From NCBI GenBank assembly GCA_023255615.1, contig JAHFLI010000002.1, forward strand, positions 3,721 to 32,454: a stretch of DNA of 28,734 bases. Reading direction: 5' to 3'. A program made the translations under genes and the position numbers. Source of the stretch: Candidatus Woesearchaeota archaeon (GTDB lineage Archaea; Nanobdellota; Nanobdellia; Woesearchaeales; JACQSR01). Under the pieces are notes generated by a model, which saw only the letters and a list, made by a program, of their open reading frames with translations, was not told the DNA's origin and did not search any database. This document shows positions 15,092 through 23,409 of the stretch, piece by piece; the stretch's first letter is position 1; each line of letters starts with the position of its first letter.

Positions 15092-16768
15092 ATGCCAAAT
15101 CTAAAACAAAAATCCGCAGTGATAACTGATGGAGACGCTCGTGCACCGAACAGAGGAATGTTGAGGGCTGTAGGATTTCAAGACGAGGATTTCAAAAAAC
15201 CAATCATTGGTGTGGCATCAACATGGTCTGATCTTACTCCCTGCAATATGCACATTGACAAACTTGCCGTTGAAGTCAGACGAGGAATTAAAGAAAACGG
15301 CGGCGCGGGATTAACATTTGGAACGATTACCGTCTCTGATGGTATTTCGATGGGCACTGAAGGAATGAAATTTTCGTTAAGCTCACGGGAAGTGATCGCC
15401 GATTCTATTGAAACGGTATCTGCGGCAGAACGATTTGATGGATTAGTTGCCATTGGTGGCTGTGATAAAAATATGCCCGGTTGCGTAATTGCGATGTGCA
15501 GATTAAATATTCCTTCTGTGTTTGTCTATGGCGGAACCATCAAACCAGGAAATTACAAAGGAAAAGATATTGATATTGTCAGCATCTTCGAAGCGGTTGG
15601 ACAATTTGCGGCTGGGAAAATTTCAAAAGAAGAATTTCACGGCATTGAATGTCACGGATGTCCGGGCGCAGGAAGCTGTGGGGGAATGTACACGGCAAAT
15701 ACGATGTCATCCGCAATCGAAGCGTTAGGAATGAGTTTACCCGATGGTGCGGCAATTCCCGCAGAAGATCCCAAGAAAAAAGAAGAATGTTATCACGCAG
15801 CACAAGCGTGCTTGAATTTATTACAAAAAGGAATTACTCCAAAAGAGATTATGACAAAAAACGCATTTGAAAATGCGATTACCGTTGTTATGGCGTTGGG
15901 CGGTTCAACAAATGCTGCATTACACCTTATTGCAATGGGGCATGCCATTGGAGTTAATGTGACGTTAGATGATTTTGATCGAATCTCAAAAAAAGTTCCT
16001 CATCTAGCAGATCTGAAACCTTCTGGAAAATATGTTATGTATGATTTGTATAATATAGGAGGAGTTTCTGGTGTCATGAAAATGTTATTGGATGCAGGAA
16101 TGCTTCATGGCGATTGTTTAACTGTAACAGGAAAAACCCTTGCAGAAAATTTGAAATCGGTAAAACCATTGCAAGCGCACCAAGAAATCATTCGTGATTT
16201 AAAAAATCCATTGAGAGCAACTGGACCTATGGTTATCCTCAAAGGTAATCTTGCTCCCAACGGCGGAATTGCAAAAATCTCGGGCGTAAAAGTGACATCA
16301 TTTACTGGACCGGCAAAAGTGTTTGAATCAGAAGAAGAAGCATTGGATGCTATTCTCAAAGCAAAAATAAAGAAAGGGGACGTTATGGTCATTCGCTATG
16401 AAGGTCCAAAAGGCGGTCCAGGTATGAGAGAAATGTTAGCACCTACTTCTGCCATTATGGGTCGCGGTTTAGGAGACGATGTTGCCTTAATTACTGATGG
16501 CAGATTTTCAGGAGGCACGCATGGAATGGTTGTTGGTCATGTCTGTCCAGAAGCGCAAGTAGGCGGTCCCATTGCTATCGTCAAAGAAGGAGATTCAATA
16601 ACAATTGATGCGGAGAAGCAAATTATTCAGCTTAATATTACACAATCAGAAATTGATAAACGATTAAAATCATGGAAAGCGCCAGAAATAAAATATAAAA
16701 AGGGCGTGCTCTATAAATATGCAAAACTCGTCAATTCTGCCGATAAAGGGGCAGTTACTGACGCATAG
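15092..16768 (+). CDS. ilvD: Dihydroxy-acid dehydratase
   Basis: 558 aa, normal family length. It dehydrates 2,3-dihydroxy acids to the 2-oxo acids of valine and isoleucine. Iron-sulfur cysteines are at Cys51 (LTPCNMH), Cys124 (IGGCDKNMPG) and Cys196 (CPGAGSCGGMYTANTM). This three-Cys arrangement is the oxygen-tolerant [2Fe-2S] pattern rather than the two-Cys [4Fe-4S] pattern. Lys126 in CDKNMPG is the expected carbamylated lysine. The C-terminal motif GRFSGGTHGMVVGHVCPEA is complete. The gene is transcribed from its own leaderless promoter. Its last 14 bp overlap the end of the minus-strand membrane-protein gene. Confidence 0.97.
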   Translation: MPNLKQKSAVITDGDARAPNRGMLRAVGFQDEDFKKPIIGVASTWSDLTPCNMHIDKLAVEVRRGIKENGGAGLTFGTITVSDGISMGTEGMKFSLSSREVIADSIETVSAAERFDGLVAIGGCDKNMPGCVIAMCRLNIPSVFVYGGTIKPGNYKGKDIDIVSIFEAVGQFAAGKISKEEFHGIECHGCPGAGSCGGMYTANTMSSAIEALGMSLPDGAAIPAEDPKKKEECYHAAQACLNLLQKGITPKEIMTKNAFENAITVVMALGGSTNAALHLIAMGHAIGVNVTLDDFDRISKKVPHLADLKPSGKYVMYDLYNIGGVSGVMKMLLDAGMLHGDCLTVTGKTLAENLKSVKPLQAHQEIIRDLKNPLRATGPMVILKGNLAPNGGIAKISGVKVTSFTGPAKVFESEEEALDAILKAKIKKGDVMVIRYEGPKGGPGMREMLAPTSAIMGRGLGDDVALITDGRFSGGTHGMVVGHVCPEAQVGGPIAIVKEGDSITIDAEKQIIQLNITQSEIDKRLKSWKAPEIKYKKGVLYKYAKLVNSADKGAVTDA

Positions 16769-17396
16769 CTCGTTCTTTTCCCCCAACTATCATAATTATA
16801 ATGGCAACGATTAAAACAACTACACTCAGTACTATTCCCTGATTTAATGGAGAAACGATTACTTCTTGAAAAAGATCTCGAAGAATACCATTAAACATTT
16901 CAGGAGTCTTTCCTCCTCTTAAATACTGGTCGAACATGAGCGGTAATACTTTCCTTAAAATCCAGAAAAGAATTGCACCGATAATACTTCCAATGCTTAA
17001 ACCAATGCCTAACGGCCGTAAGCCTGAACGTAATCCTTTTCCAATAAAAATGAAAAGAACTCCAACAATAAACAAAATAATACTTACACCAGTCATGCTG
17101 ATAATAAGTTTTCGTGGAACAAAGTCTGATTTCCCGGTAAACTGTAGTAAAAGATGATTTTTGAGTTCCTCTTTTGTCGGTTTTGTCGTAAATTCGTCAC
17201 GAATCTCCGAGGAAACCTCCTCATAATGTTCATTCACTAGTCGATTAATCATCCGTTCCTGAATAGGAGGAGGACCCTGGATTGTCTCCTCTATTGATGA
17301 GAGCGTAAATGCAATCATCAATCCAAGACTTGCAAGTACTATACTAAAACATCCAAAAAACACCAAAACCCATTTCACACCATTGACAAAACCCAT
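16755..17396 (-). CDS. Membrane protein of unknown function, 4 predicted TM segments
   Basis: 213 aa from ATG at 17396 (MGFVNGVKW). This start is preferred over a longer frame to 17453 because GAATTAAAATAC (17418-17429) is a TATA box 27 bp before it. One TM segment lies at the N-terminus (VLVFFGCFSIVLASLGLMIAF). A charged loop of about 70 residues follows (IEETIQGPPPIQERMINRLV onward). Two adjacent TM segments come next (LIISMTGVSIILFIVGVLFIF; LGIGLSIGSIIGAILFWIL), and one lies at the C-terminus (IVLSVVVLIVAIIIMIVGG). No family is recognised. The 3' end overlaps ilvD tail-to-tail; the 5' end is divergent from the AEC transporter. Confidence 0.75.
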   Translation of the reverse strand: MGFVNGVKWVLVFFGCFSIVLASLGLMIAFTLSSIEETIQGPPPIQERMINRLVNEHYEEVSSEIRDEFTTKPTKEELKNHLLLQFTGKSDFVPRKLIISMTGVSIILFIVGVLFIFIGKGLRSGLRPLGIGLSIGSIIGAILFWILRKVLPLMFDQYLRGGKTPEMFNGILRDLFQEVIVSPLNQGIVLSVVVLIVAIIIMIVGGKERAMRQ

Positions 17397-17417
17397 TCTC
17401 GAACATGAATGAAGGGG

Positions 17418-17447
17418 TATTTTAATTCTTTCGTTAGTTTTATAAAA
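17418..17447. promoter_or_regulatory. Divergent promoter, membrane protein / AEC transporter
   Basis: TTTTATAAAA (17438-17447, palindromic) is centred 25 bp before the AEC transporter ATG at 17468. GTATTTTAATTC (17418-17429) is the minus-strand box 27 bp before the ATG at 17396. The cores are about 20 bp apart. Confidence 0.5.
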
Positions 17448-17467
17448 AAACAAATGGAGCTCTTGTC

Positions 17468-18331
17468 ATGATCTTAACCGTCATCGTGCCATTAGTCCTT
17501 ATTATTGGCGTAGGTTTTTTTATCGGAAAAATAAAAAAAATAGATATTAATCCGTTTGTTGATTTTCTTCTCTACGTCACCGTTCCAGCATTAATGATCA
17601 CTTCGCTTGTTGAAAATTCGACTAAACTCTCAAACATTGCAGTAATGTTTACCTCCGGTATTTTTGTGATGCTCGGACTGTGGATCCTCGTCGTTCTTTT
17701 CTTCAAACTCTTCAACTGTAGATCTGATGGACTTAAATTATCAATGGCATTTGGAAATACGGGTAATCTTGGATTGCCTGTTGCCCTGTTTGCATTTGGT
17801 AGTGTAGGATTGGCACAAGCTCTCGTGTACGATATGAGCACTGCCTTTTTGATTTATACCGTCGGTATATACGCAGTAAGTAAAAAAGACTCTCTCAAAG
17901 AAGTTTTTAGAATGCCGCAGATTTATGCAATTATCATTTCGGTGCTGCTGGTTTATTTTGCTATTCCTATTCCTGATTTTATTTTTACTCCGCTGGATTT
18001 GATTGGAAAAATAACTATTCCATTGGCATTGATTATTCTGGGCTACAAATTAACCGAAGTAAAGGTAACCTCTATTAAATTTGGATTACTCTCTTCAGCG
18101 GTGAGAATCGGAGGAGGTCTTCTTCTGGCATCGATTTTTGTTTTCTTGTTTAATATTCAAGGGATTACTCGCTCAGTTATTCTTATGCAATCCGCCATGC
18201 CTTCTGCATTGATGTCAATGATTTTGGCACAAAAGTATCACTCCGACCCAGAAAAAGCTGCGTCGGCAGTTTTTATTTCAACCATTATTTCTTTAGTGAC
18301 AATTCCTATCCTTCTTTATTTTATCATGTAA
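17468..18331 (+). CDS. AEC (auxin efflux carrier) family permease
   Basis: 287 aa, about ten hydrophobic segments, slightly shorter than typical 300-320 aa AEC members. The N-terminal half begins ILTVIVPLVLIIGVGFFIGK and contains FGNTGNLGLPVALFAFG, the crossover-helix motif with conserved Asn and Pro. The second half carries the matching MQSAMPSALMSMILA, LDLIGKITIPLALIILG and the final SAVFISTIISLVTIPILLY. Members export or import small organic anions (malate, malonate, amino-acid-like substrates) using an ion gradient; the substrate cannot be inferred here. It is probably leaderless from the TATA at 17438-17447. It converges with the racemase gene, overlapping by 8 bp. Confidence 0.9.
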   Translation: MILTVIVPLVLIIGVGFFIGKIKKIDINPFVDFLLYVTVPALMITSLVENSTKLSNIAVMFTSGIFVMLGLWILVVLFFKLFNCRSDGLKLSMAFGNTGNLGLPVALFAFGSVGLAQALVYDMSTAFLIYTVGIYAVSKKDSLKEVFRMPQIYAIIISVLLVYFAIPIPDFIFTPLDLIGKITIPLALIILGYKLTEVKVTSIKFGLLSSAVRIGGGLLLASIFVFLFNIQGITRSVILMQSAMPSALMSMILAQKYHSDPEKAASAVFISTIISLVTIPILLYFIM

Positions 18332-19010
18332 GGGCATACTCCAACGCTTTCACAGCCAACACTCTCGTTGTATCAATAATCGGCAACGGAGAATTCTTTT
18401 CATTGATAACAAGAGGAATTTCTGTACACCCAAGAATAACGCCATCACATCCTTGACGCTTCAATTTTTTAACAATCTCAATAAACACGTTTGATGTTGT
18501 ATCAGAATACTTATCTGGAATAATCTCATTAAATATCGCATTATTTATTTTTTCTTGATCCGCAGAAGAGGGAACCACATAGTCAATCTTTCTTTTTTTC
18601 AATGGTTCTTGATATAATCCCCCGCTCATCGTCGATTTCGTGCCCAATACTCCAACTCTCTCAAATTTCTGTTTGACACATTCATCTGCAGTAATTTCAA
18701 CAATGCTCAGAAGAGGAAGCTGAGAATCTTTTTTGAAATACCTCCATGCATAATGTGGCGTATTAGAAGGAATGATCGCAAAATCAGCACCTGATTTTTT
18801 TAGTTTTTCGATTGATTTTAAAATAAGTCTTCCAACTTTTTCAAAATCTTTATTCTGTAAGTGTGTATGATACTCCAAAAAAGGAAATTGATGAAGAGAA
18901 ATTTCTGGATGATTGTTAAGACCTAAGAGAGGAGTACTTTCCGAACAGATCGTGCGATAACACAACGCAGCTCCTTCCGCAGTGATCCCAACGATGCCAA
19001 TATGTTTCAT
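18324..19010 (-). CDS. Aspartate/glutamate racemase family protein
   Basis: 228 aa from ATG at 19010 (MKHIGIVG). The start is set by a stop-start overlap TAATG with mscL upstream, so the two genes are coupled. The two-domain cofactor-independent racemase fold is clear: an N-terminal Gly-rich strand, the first active-site segment AIIPSNTPHYAW (80-89) and the second GVILGCTEIPLVI (190-202). The second-half catalytic Cys is present (Cys195). The first-half position is Ser82 instead of Cys. Two-Cys members are racemases; variants with Thr or Ser at the first position, such as E. coli YgeA with Thr, act in one direction or on L substrates. A role in D-amino-acid formation is therefore possible but not assured. 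Confidence 0.88.
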   Translation of the reverse strand: MKHIGIVGITAEGAALCYRTICSESTPLLGLNNHPEISLHQFPFLEYHTHLQNKDFEKVGRLILKSIEKLKKSGADFAIIPSNTPHYAWRYFKKDSQLPLLSIVEITADECVKQKFERVGVLGTKSTMSGGLYQEPLKKRKIDYVVPSSADQEKINNAIFNEIIPDKYSDTTSNVFIEIVKKLKRQGCDGVILGCTEIPLVINEKNSPLPIIDTTRVLAVKALEYALT

Positions 19011-19315
19011 TACTTCTTGGCCACTTTTTCTTCTTTTAAAATCCATTTAGCAATCATAAACACGACCAATGCTAAAATCACGAAATTGATGACTGCAGAT
19101 AAAAACGCACCCCATCCGATAACAATAGGGCCAAGAGAAAATGTTGCAGTTTGCCATGCGCCACCAGGAATAAAAGGAGTGACAATCGGCATAATCACAT
19201 TATCGACAAGAGACTTGACCAATGTTGTTGCAGCTGCACCAATAATAAACGCAATAGCAAGTCCCGTTACTTTGTATTCATCGAGAAATTCTTTGAATTC
19301 TTTCATCATCTTCAT
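19010..19315 (-). CDS. mscL: Large-conductance mechanosensitive channel
   Basis: 101 aa from ATG at 19315, chosen because a perfect GGAGGTG ribosome binding site (19321-19327) lies 5 nt upstream; the longer frame to 19420 would cross it. It has MscL features: amphipathic N-terminal helix MMKEFKEFLDEYKVTGLA, pore-lining TM1 (AIAFIIGAAATTLVKSLVDNVIMP), a short periplasmic loop around TPFIPGGAWQTATFSLG, TM2 (FLSAVINFVILALVVFMIAKWI) and a charged cytoplasmic tail. It is somewhat shorter than the roughly 130-aa E. coli protein, mainly in the loop and tail. The channel releases solutes under hypo-osmotic shock. First gene of a two-gene operon with the racemase. Confidence 0.93.
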   Translation of the reverse strand: MKMMKEFKEFLDEYKVTGLAIAFIIGAAATTLVKSLVDNVIMPIVTPFIPGGAWQTATFSLGPIVIGWGAFLSAVINFVILALVVFMIAKWILKEEKVAKK

Positions 19316-19320
19316 AATAC

Positions 19321-19327
19321 CACCTCC
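19321..19327 (-). promoter_or_regulatory. Strong Shine-Dalgarno of mscL
   Basis: GGAGGTG on the minus strand, 5 nt before the ATG at 19315, complementary to the archaeal 16S rRNA tail. It decides the mscL start and is one of the few such sites in this mostly leaderless window. Confidence 0.7.
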
Positions 19328-19346
19328 ATTTCTCTTCTTCATAAAC

Positions 19347-19354
19347 TTTATAAA
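19347..19354. promoter_or_regulatory. Shared palindromic TATA box of ilvE (+) and mscL (-)
   Basis: TTTATAAA is a perfect palindrome. It is centred 26 bp before the ilvE ATG (19377), giving a leaderless ilvE mRNA. It is centred 36 bp before the mscL ATG (19315), giving a leader of about 10 nt with the ribosome binding site near its 5' end. No second TATA-like site is evident in the 61-bp gap. Confidence 0.5.
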
Positions 19355-19376
19355 TGATTCTATTCTCTCGACAACC

Positions 19377-20282
19377 ATGGATAAAACAGATTTCATCTGG
19401 ATGAATGGAAAATTAGTCAAATGGGATGACGCAAAAATCCATGTGTTAGTCCATGCATTGCATTATGGGTCCGGTGTTTTTGAAGGAGTTCGATTCTACA
19501 ATACGGACAAAGGACCAGCAGTATTCCGATTAAAGGAACATATCGCGCGGTTACTGAAATCAGCAAAAGTCTTTGAGATGAATGTTCCCTATTCTCAAGA
19601 GCAATTAGAAAAAGCAACACTTGAAACAATTGCAAAAAACAAAATAAACGCAGGATATATTCGTCCCATTATTTTCTTCGGCTACGGAAAAATGGGCTTA
19701 AATCCTGTCGGAGCACCAGTAGATACCGTCATTGCCGTCTGGCCATGGGGATCCTACCTTGGAGAAGAAGCAGTCAAAGTTAAAATATCAAAATATATGC
19801 GTATCCATCCAAAATCATTAGTGTCAGATGCGAAAGTAACGGGACATTATGTTAATTCCATTCTCGCAAGCTTAGAAGCAAAGGCAGCAGGATTTGAAGA
19901 ATGTTTGCTGTTAGATTTTACGGGAAATATTGCAGAAGGTCCTGGAGAAAACTTGTTTGTTGTCAAAAAGAAAAAGTTATTTACACCGCCCTTGGGAAAT
20001 ATACTACCGGGAATTACTAGAGATTCAATTATGAAAATTGCAAAAGATCTCGGTTATGAAATAGAAGAAAAAGTAATTTCAGTGAAAGAAGCTAAGTCTG
20101 CTGATGAATGTTTCTTTACAGGAACAGCGGCAGAAGTAACAGGTATTAAGCAAATTGACGATGTAACTATTGGAAACGGAGAAGTGGGCCCAATCACTAA
20201 GCAATTAAAGTCCGCATTCTTGGACGTCGTTAAAGGAAAAAACAAAAAATATGAATCGTGGTTAAGTTACGCAAGAAAATAA
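19377..20282 (+). CDS. ilvE: Branched-chain amino-acid aminotransferase
   Basis: 301 aa from ATG at 19377 (MDKTDFIWMNGKLV). An in-frame extension reaches 19002 but runs through mscL on the other strand and is rejected; the TATA box 26 bp upstream supports the chosen start. It is a fold-type IV PLP enzyme that makes valine, leucine and isoleucine from their 2-oxo acids using glutamate. Motifs are HALHYGSGVFEGVRFY (26-41), PLP Lys153 in SDAKVTGHYVNSILA, NIAEGPGENLFVV (about 184-196, Glu187 binding the PLP ring nitrogen), LPGITRDSIM and CFFTGTAAEVTGI. It abuts the ligase gene tail-to-tail with no gap. Confidence 0.96.
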   Translation: MDKTDFIWMNGKLVKWDDAKIHVLVHALHYGSGVFEGVRFYNTDKGPAVFRLKEHIARLLKSAKVFEMNVPYSQEQLEKATLETIAKNKINAGYIRPIIFFGYGKMGLNPVGAPVDTVIAVWPWGSYLGEEAVKVKISKYMRIHPKSLVSDAKVTGHYVNSILASLEAKAAGFEECLLLDFTGNIAEGPGENLFVVKKKKLFTPPLGNILPGITRDSIMKIAKDLGYEIEEKVISVKEAKSADECFFTGTAAEVTGIKQIDDVTIGNGEVGPITKQLKSAFLDVVKGKNKKYESWLSYARK

Positions 20283-21173
20283 TTATTCTTTTTTCAAAAA
20301 AACACAGTCTTGCGGATCTTTATCTTCTCGCAATCGGACAAAGACGGGAGCGCGTAATTTGTTATGGCGAGTCATTTCTAAATATTTAATCTGTGCCACC
20401 AAAATTGGTTCAACAGGAATAATTCCTTTTTCCAATTCAATAGATGATTGGTCAAGAGTAATACCATCAAGTTGTCGACGTAAATCTGCGAGTGTTCGTT
20501 CGTCGAATCCCGTTCCCACTTTACCCACAAACTCCAATGTATCGTTGTTGTACAACCCCAATGCTAAACTTGAAAGCTGACGCTTCTCAGCCGTATACCC
20601 AATAATTACACAATCAATATCATTCGTAATCTTAATTTTACGCCATGAATCGGAGCGTGCATCAAATTCATAGGAACTATCATTTTTCTTTGCAATCACT
20701 CCTTCGAGAGATTTTTTCTTGACCATATCCCACAATTCTCTTCCTTTTTTGGTGTAAAATGAAGTTTGAAGATGATCTCCTTCTTTGACAACGTTGTCCA
20801 AGATTTTCTTCCTCACATATAATGGCTCATGTAGCAAGGACTTTCCATCAAGATAGAGAATATCAAACGCGACATAGGTGGCAACAGCATCAACATTTCC
20901 TTTTTCTCGCTCCATCCATAACCCAAATGACGGATTTCCATTCTCATCATATACAACAATCTCTCCATCAAGAATACATTCTTCAGCATCGAGATTATCA
21001 AAGAAATTAAACTCAGGATATTTATCAGTAATAGTTATTCCATTTCTTGATGTAAATTTTAATTTTTTCTTCTTAAAACATAACGCACGAATGCCGTCGA
21101 GCTTAACTTCAAAATAATAATCTTTTCGATCTAAAAGATCTTCAGATCCAATAGTAGCGAGCATCGGTTTCAT
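20283..21173 (-). CDS. ATP-dependent DNA ligase, LigD-type ligase domain as a separate protein
   Basis: 296 aa from ATG at 21173 (MKPMLATIG). The ATG overlaps the stop of the upstream polymerase gene as ATGA, so this is the last gene of the repair operon. It has the compact LigD/LigC-type catalytic core: nucleotidyl Lys24 in EVKLDGIRAL (motif I), FTSRNG (motif Ia), CILDGEIVVYD (motif III), AFDILYLDG (motif IIIa), SLEGVIAKKNDSSYE (motif IV) and WRKIKI (motif V). An OB-fold domain follows, ending in FVRLREDK. There is no large N-terminal DNA-binding domain of the kind found in the replicative archaeal ligase, so it is dedicated to repair. With the neighbouring Ku and PE-Pol proteins it should seal double-strand breaks. 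Confidence 0.93.
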   Translation of the reverse strand: MKPMLATIGSEDLLDRKDYYFEVKLDGIRALCFKKKKLKFTSRNGITITDKYPEFNFFDNLDAEECILDGEIVVYDENGNPSFGLWMEREKGNVDAVATYVAFDILYLDGKSLLHEPLYVRKKILDNVVKEGDHLQTSFYTKKGRELWDMVKKKSLEGVIAKKNDSSYEFDARSDSWRKIKITNDIDCVIIGYTAEKRQLSSLALGLYNNDTLEFVGKVGTGFDERTLADLRRQLDGITLDQSSIELEKGIIPVEPILVAQIKYLEMTRHNKLRAPVFVRLREDKDPQDCVFLKKE

Positions 21174-22567
21174 TTTTTCAGTTGTTTTTGTATTTTGGCA
21201 ATAGATACTCCCTGTTTGTACATCCCTTTCCACACATCTTCTTTAAGATGTAAATGGATATTATCTAATGTGAAAAAATGAGGTGATATTTTCTTGACAT
21301 CATTCCATTCAATAGGCATCGCAATTCCTCCTCGCAGTGATGCACGAACGGAATAGGGCGCAACTGCAGTATGAGTTGGAGAATTTCTAAATACGTCAAG
21401 CATGACTCTTCCTTTTCTATTCTCGATACGCATTTCATCCGTCATCGTATCCGCATAATGGCTCGCTAACACATGGGCAATTTTTGACGCAAATGTCTTG
21501 ACCTCTTCTTGCGATGTCGATCGATCAAGAGGGACAACAATGTGATACCCTTTATTCCCTGATGTCATAATATAACTTGGCATCGAAAGTTCATCAAGGA
21601 ATGTTTTAACATTCAATGCGACTTCTTGCGTCTGCGCAACATCATGAGTAGAAGGGTCAAGATCAAAAATCATTTTATCGGGAAAATCTAATTTATCAAC
21701 TCGTGCTGGCCAAATATGAGGAATAACCATTTGAGTTGCCAAATACACAATACTCTCTTCACCATTCGCCATAACATAAGTAATATTTTTTCCTTTTCGT
21801 TCAACATTAACTTTTTTTATCCACGAAGGAAAATACTCGGGAACATGTTTTTGAAAAAATCCTTCTTCTCGCATACCATGAGGGATACGAAACATTGAAA
21901 TTGGTCGATCTTTTACATGAGCAACCATTAACGGAGCAACTTTTTTGTAATAGTTAACAAAGTCTTCTTTGCTAATGTTTGCAAACACCTCTTTTTTTGC
22001 ATTCGTTATTTCAATATCTTTTCCATGTACTTTCGTGAACGAAGAAGCCATGTGCTCATCCCGTTTGTTTTCAATCGCTTCCTCATCATTCATCTTGATC
22101 ATAATCCAATTTTTTCCATCATGCATACGATTAAATGCAAATCCTCCCCGCAATCTATCTCCTTTAATCCAAATGATAAAATGTCCTTTCTCAATCCATT
22201 TTGAGAGAGGCTCCACTTTGCCGTCTTTAATCGTCAGATTCACATAGAATCCTTTATCCCAAATTTCGACATCCCCTGCACCGTATTCTCCTTCGGGAAT
22301 TACTCCTTCAAAACTTCCGTAAGAAAATGGATGATCTTCGACATGAACAGCCAATCGCTTGTCCTTTGTACTCATGCTCGGTTCTTTAGGAACTGCCCAC
22401 GACTTCAGAACCCCATCAACTTCAATCCGAAAATCAAAATGCAGTTTGCGTGCATCATGTTTTTGAATGACAAACATTGTTTTTTTTGACTGTAGTGAAA
22501 TACTTCCTTTTGGCTCAGATGTTTTTGAGAAATTTCTCTTCTTACGATAATCTTTGAGCGCATGCAT
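21170..22567 (-). CDS. ligD: LigD-type 3'-phosphoesterase / primase-polymerase fusion
   Basis: 465 aa. Residues about 30-165 are the 3'-phosphoesterase domain, with His37, His43, Asp45 and Arg47 (QKHDARKLHFDFRIE) plus His79 and Tyr83 (EDHPFSYGSFEG), all at a constant offset of 5 from the mapped Pseudomonas LigD residues. Residues about 190-465 are the archaeo-eukaryotic primase-type polymerase, with metal Asp302 and Asp304 in IFDLDPS, SGNKGYHIVVPL (His342), third Asp391 in RVMLDVFRN, then TAVAPYSVRA and MPIEWNDV. It cleans 3' ends and fills gaps (often with ribonucleotides) during end joining. The order PE-Pol without the ligase is unusual; the ligase is encoded next door. TATA-like CTTTTTATGG lies about 27 bp upstream of the ATG. 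Confidence 0.94.
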   Translation of the reverse strand: MHALKDYRKKRNFSKTSEPKGSISLQSKKTMFVIQKHDARKLHFDFRIEVDGVLKSWAVPKEPSMSTKDKRLAVHVEDHPFSYGSFEGVIPEGEYGAGDVEIWDKGFYVNLTIKDGKVEPLSKWIEKGHFIIWIKGDRLRGGFAFNRMHDGKNWIMIKMNDEEAIENKRDEHMASSFTKVHGKDIEITNAKKEVFANISKEDFVNYYKKVAPLMVAHVKDRPISMFRIPHGMREEGFFQKHVPEYFPSWIKKVNVERKGKNITYVMANGEESIVYLATQMVIPHIWPARVDKLDFPDKMIFDLDPSTHDVAQTQEVALNVKTFLDELSMPSYIMTSGNKGYHIVVPLDRSTSQEEVKTFASKIAHVLASHYADTMTDEMRIENRKGRVMLDVFRNSPTHTAVAPYSVRASLRGGIAMPIEWNDVKKISPHFFTLDNIHLHLKEDVWKGMYKQGVSIAKIQKQLKK

Positions 22568-22604
22568 ACGTTATGAGGTCTCTTCCACCATAAAAAGATT
22601 GAGA

Positions 22605-23369
22605 TTAATCCAAGCTTGCTTTCAATGCCGCAATGAGATTATCTTCTTTACGCACTTTCTTTGTTGCTTTTGATGCTTCAATGACTTCACCTTTTGCTGC
22701 TTTTTTCATAATCTTTTCCATTTCTTCGGCGAAGGTATCTTTGAATTGTTCGATATTAAATTGAGTATTGTAGAGTTTATTGATTAACTCGTGTGCAAGT
22801 TTAAGCTCGGGTTCTCCAATCTTTGGTGCGGATTGTAACGCGTCAACACTTTTGATATCTCGAACCTCATAACTATAATTCAACGTTGTTAACAACAAAC
22901 CTTCTTTATATGCTTTTATCGTACATACATATTCTTTTTCTCGCATCACAAATCGTCCTAATGCCGTTCGTGCTGTCGTCTGCAATATCTCTCTGAATAA
23001 AAAATACGTTTTTTCTTTTTCCTTTGCAGGTCCAATGTAATAATGGGAATTGAAATAGACGGGATCAATTTGATCTTGGTCAACAAATTCAACAATATCG
23101 ATCGTGTCAGATTTCTCAGGTTTGATTGCTTCCAACTGTTCTTTTGTGGGAACAAAGAATTTCCCCTTTGAAATTTCGATGCCTTTAACAATATCTGGCC
23201 ATGGAACTTCCTTTCCTGTTTTTTCAGATATTCGTTTGTATTTAATGGGACTGTTACTTTTTTTATCAAGCATTCTAAAACTAAACGCTTTGCTTTCGAT
23301 TGCAGAATACAGTTTGACGGGAATATTCACCAATCCGAAAGAGATTGATCCATTCCAAATTGATTTCAT
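22605..23369 (-). CDS. ku: Ku DNA end-binding protein
   Basis: 254 aa, the normal size of bacterial-type Ku, which forms a homodimer ring around double-strand ends. The N-terminal signature MKSIWNGSISFGLVNIPVKL is followed by FRMLDKKSNSPIKYKRI. EIDP-like residues occur in DQDQIDPVYFNSHYYIGP, then ALGRFVMREKEY and ELKLAHELINKL of the C-terminal arm. A Lys-rich tail (KATKKVRKED) could contact DNA or LigD. The ATG at 23369 is 25 bp after a TATA-like CATTTTTAAAGG on the same strand, so it is leaderless. The 37-bp gap to the PE-Pol gene contains that gene's own promoter. Archaeal Ku is rare; the known well-studied case is Methanocella. Confidence 0.95.
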   Translation of the reverse strand: MKSIWNGSISFGLVNIPVKLYSAIESKAFSFRMLDKKSNSPIKYKRISEKTGKEVPWPDIVKGIEISKGKFFVPTKEQLEAIKPEKSDTIDIVEFVDQDQIDPVYFNSHYYIGPAKEKEKTYFLFREILQTTARTALGRFVMREKEYVCTIKAYKEGLLLTTLNYSYEVRDIKSVDALQSAPKIGEPELKLAHELINKLYNTQFNIEQFKDTFAEEMEKIMKKAAKGEVIEASKATKKVRKEDNLIAALKASLD

Positions 23370-23409
23370 AGAAGGAAGGAGCGACCAGCCTTTAAAAATG
23401 TTGCTCCAA

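Noticed and set aside
19002..19376. N-terminal extension of ilvE by 125 codons
   Set aside because: It is antisense to mscL, looks like low-quality Ile/Thr-rich translation, and the TATA box at 19347-19354 lies within it. ATG at 19377 begins the family's normal N-terminus.
19316..19420. Longer start for mscL
   Set aside because: A perfect GGAGGTG site 5 nt before the ATG at 19315, and the MscL family N-terminus, both point to the shorter protein.
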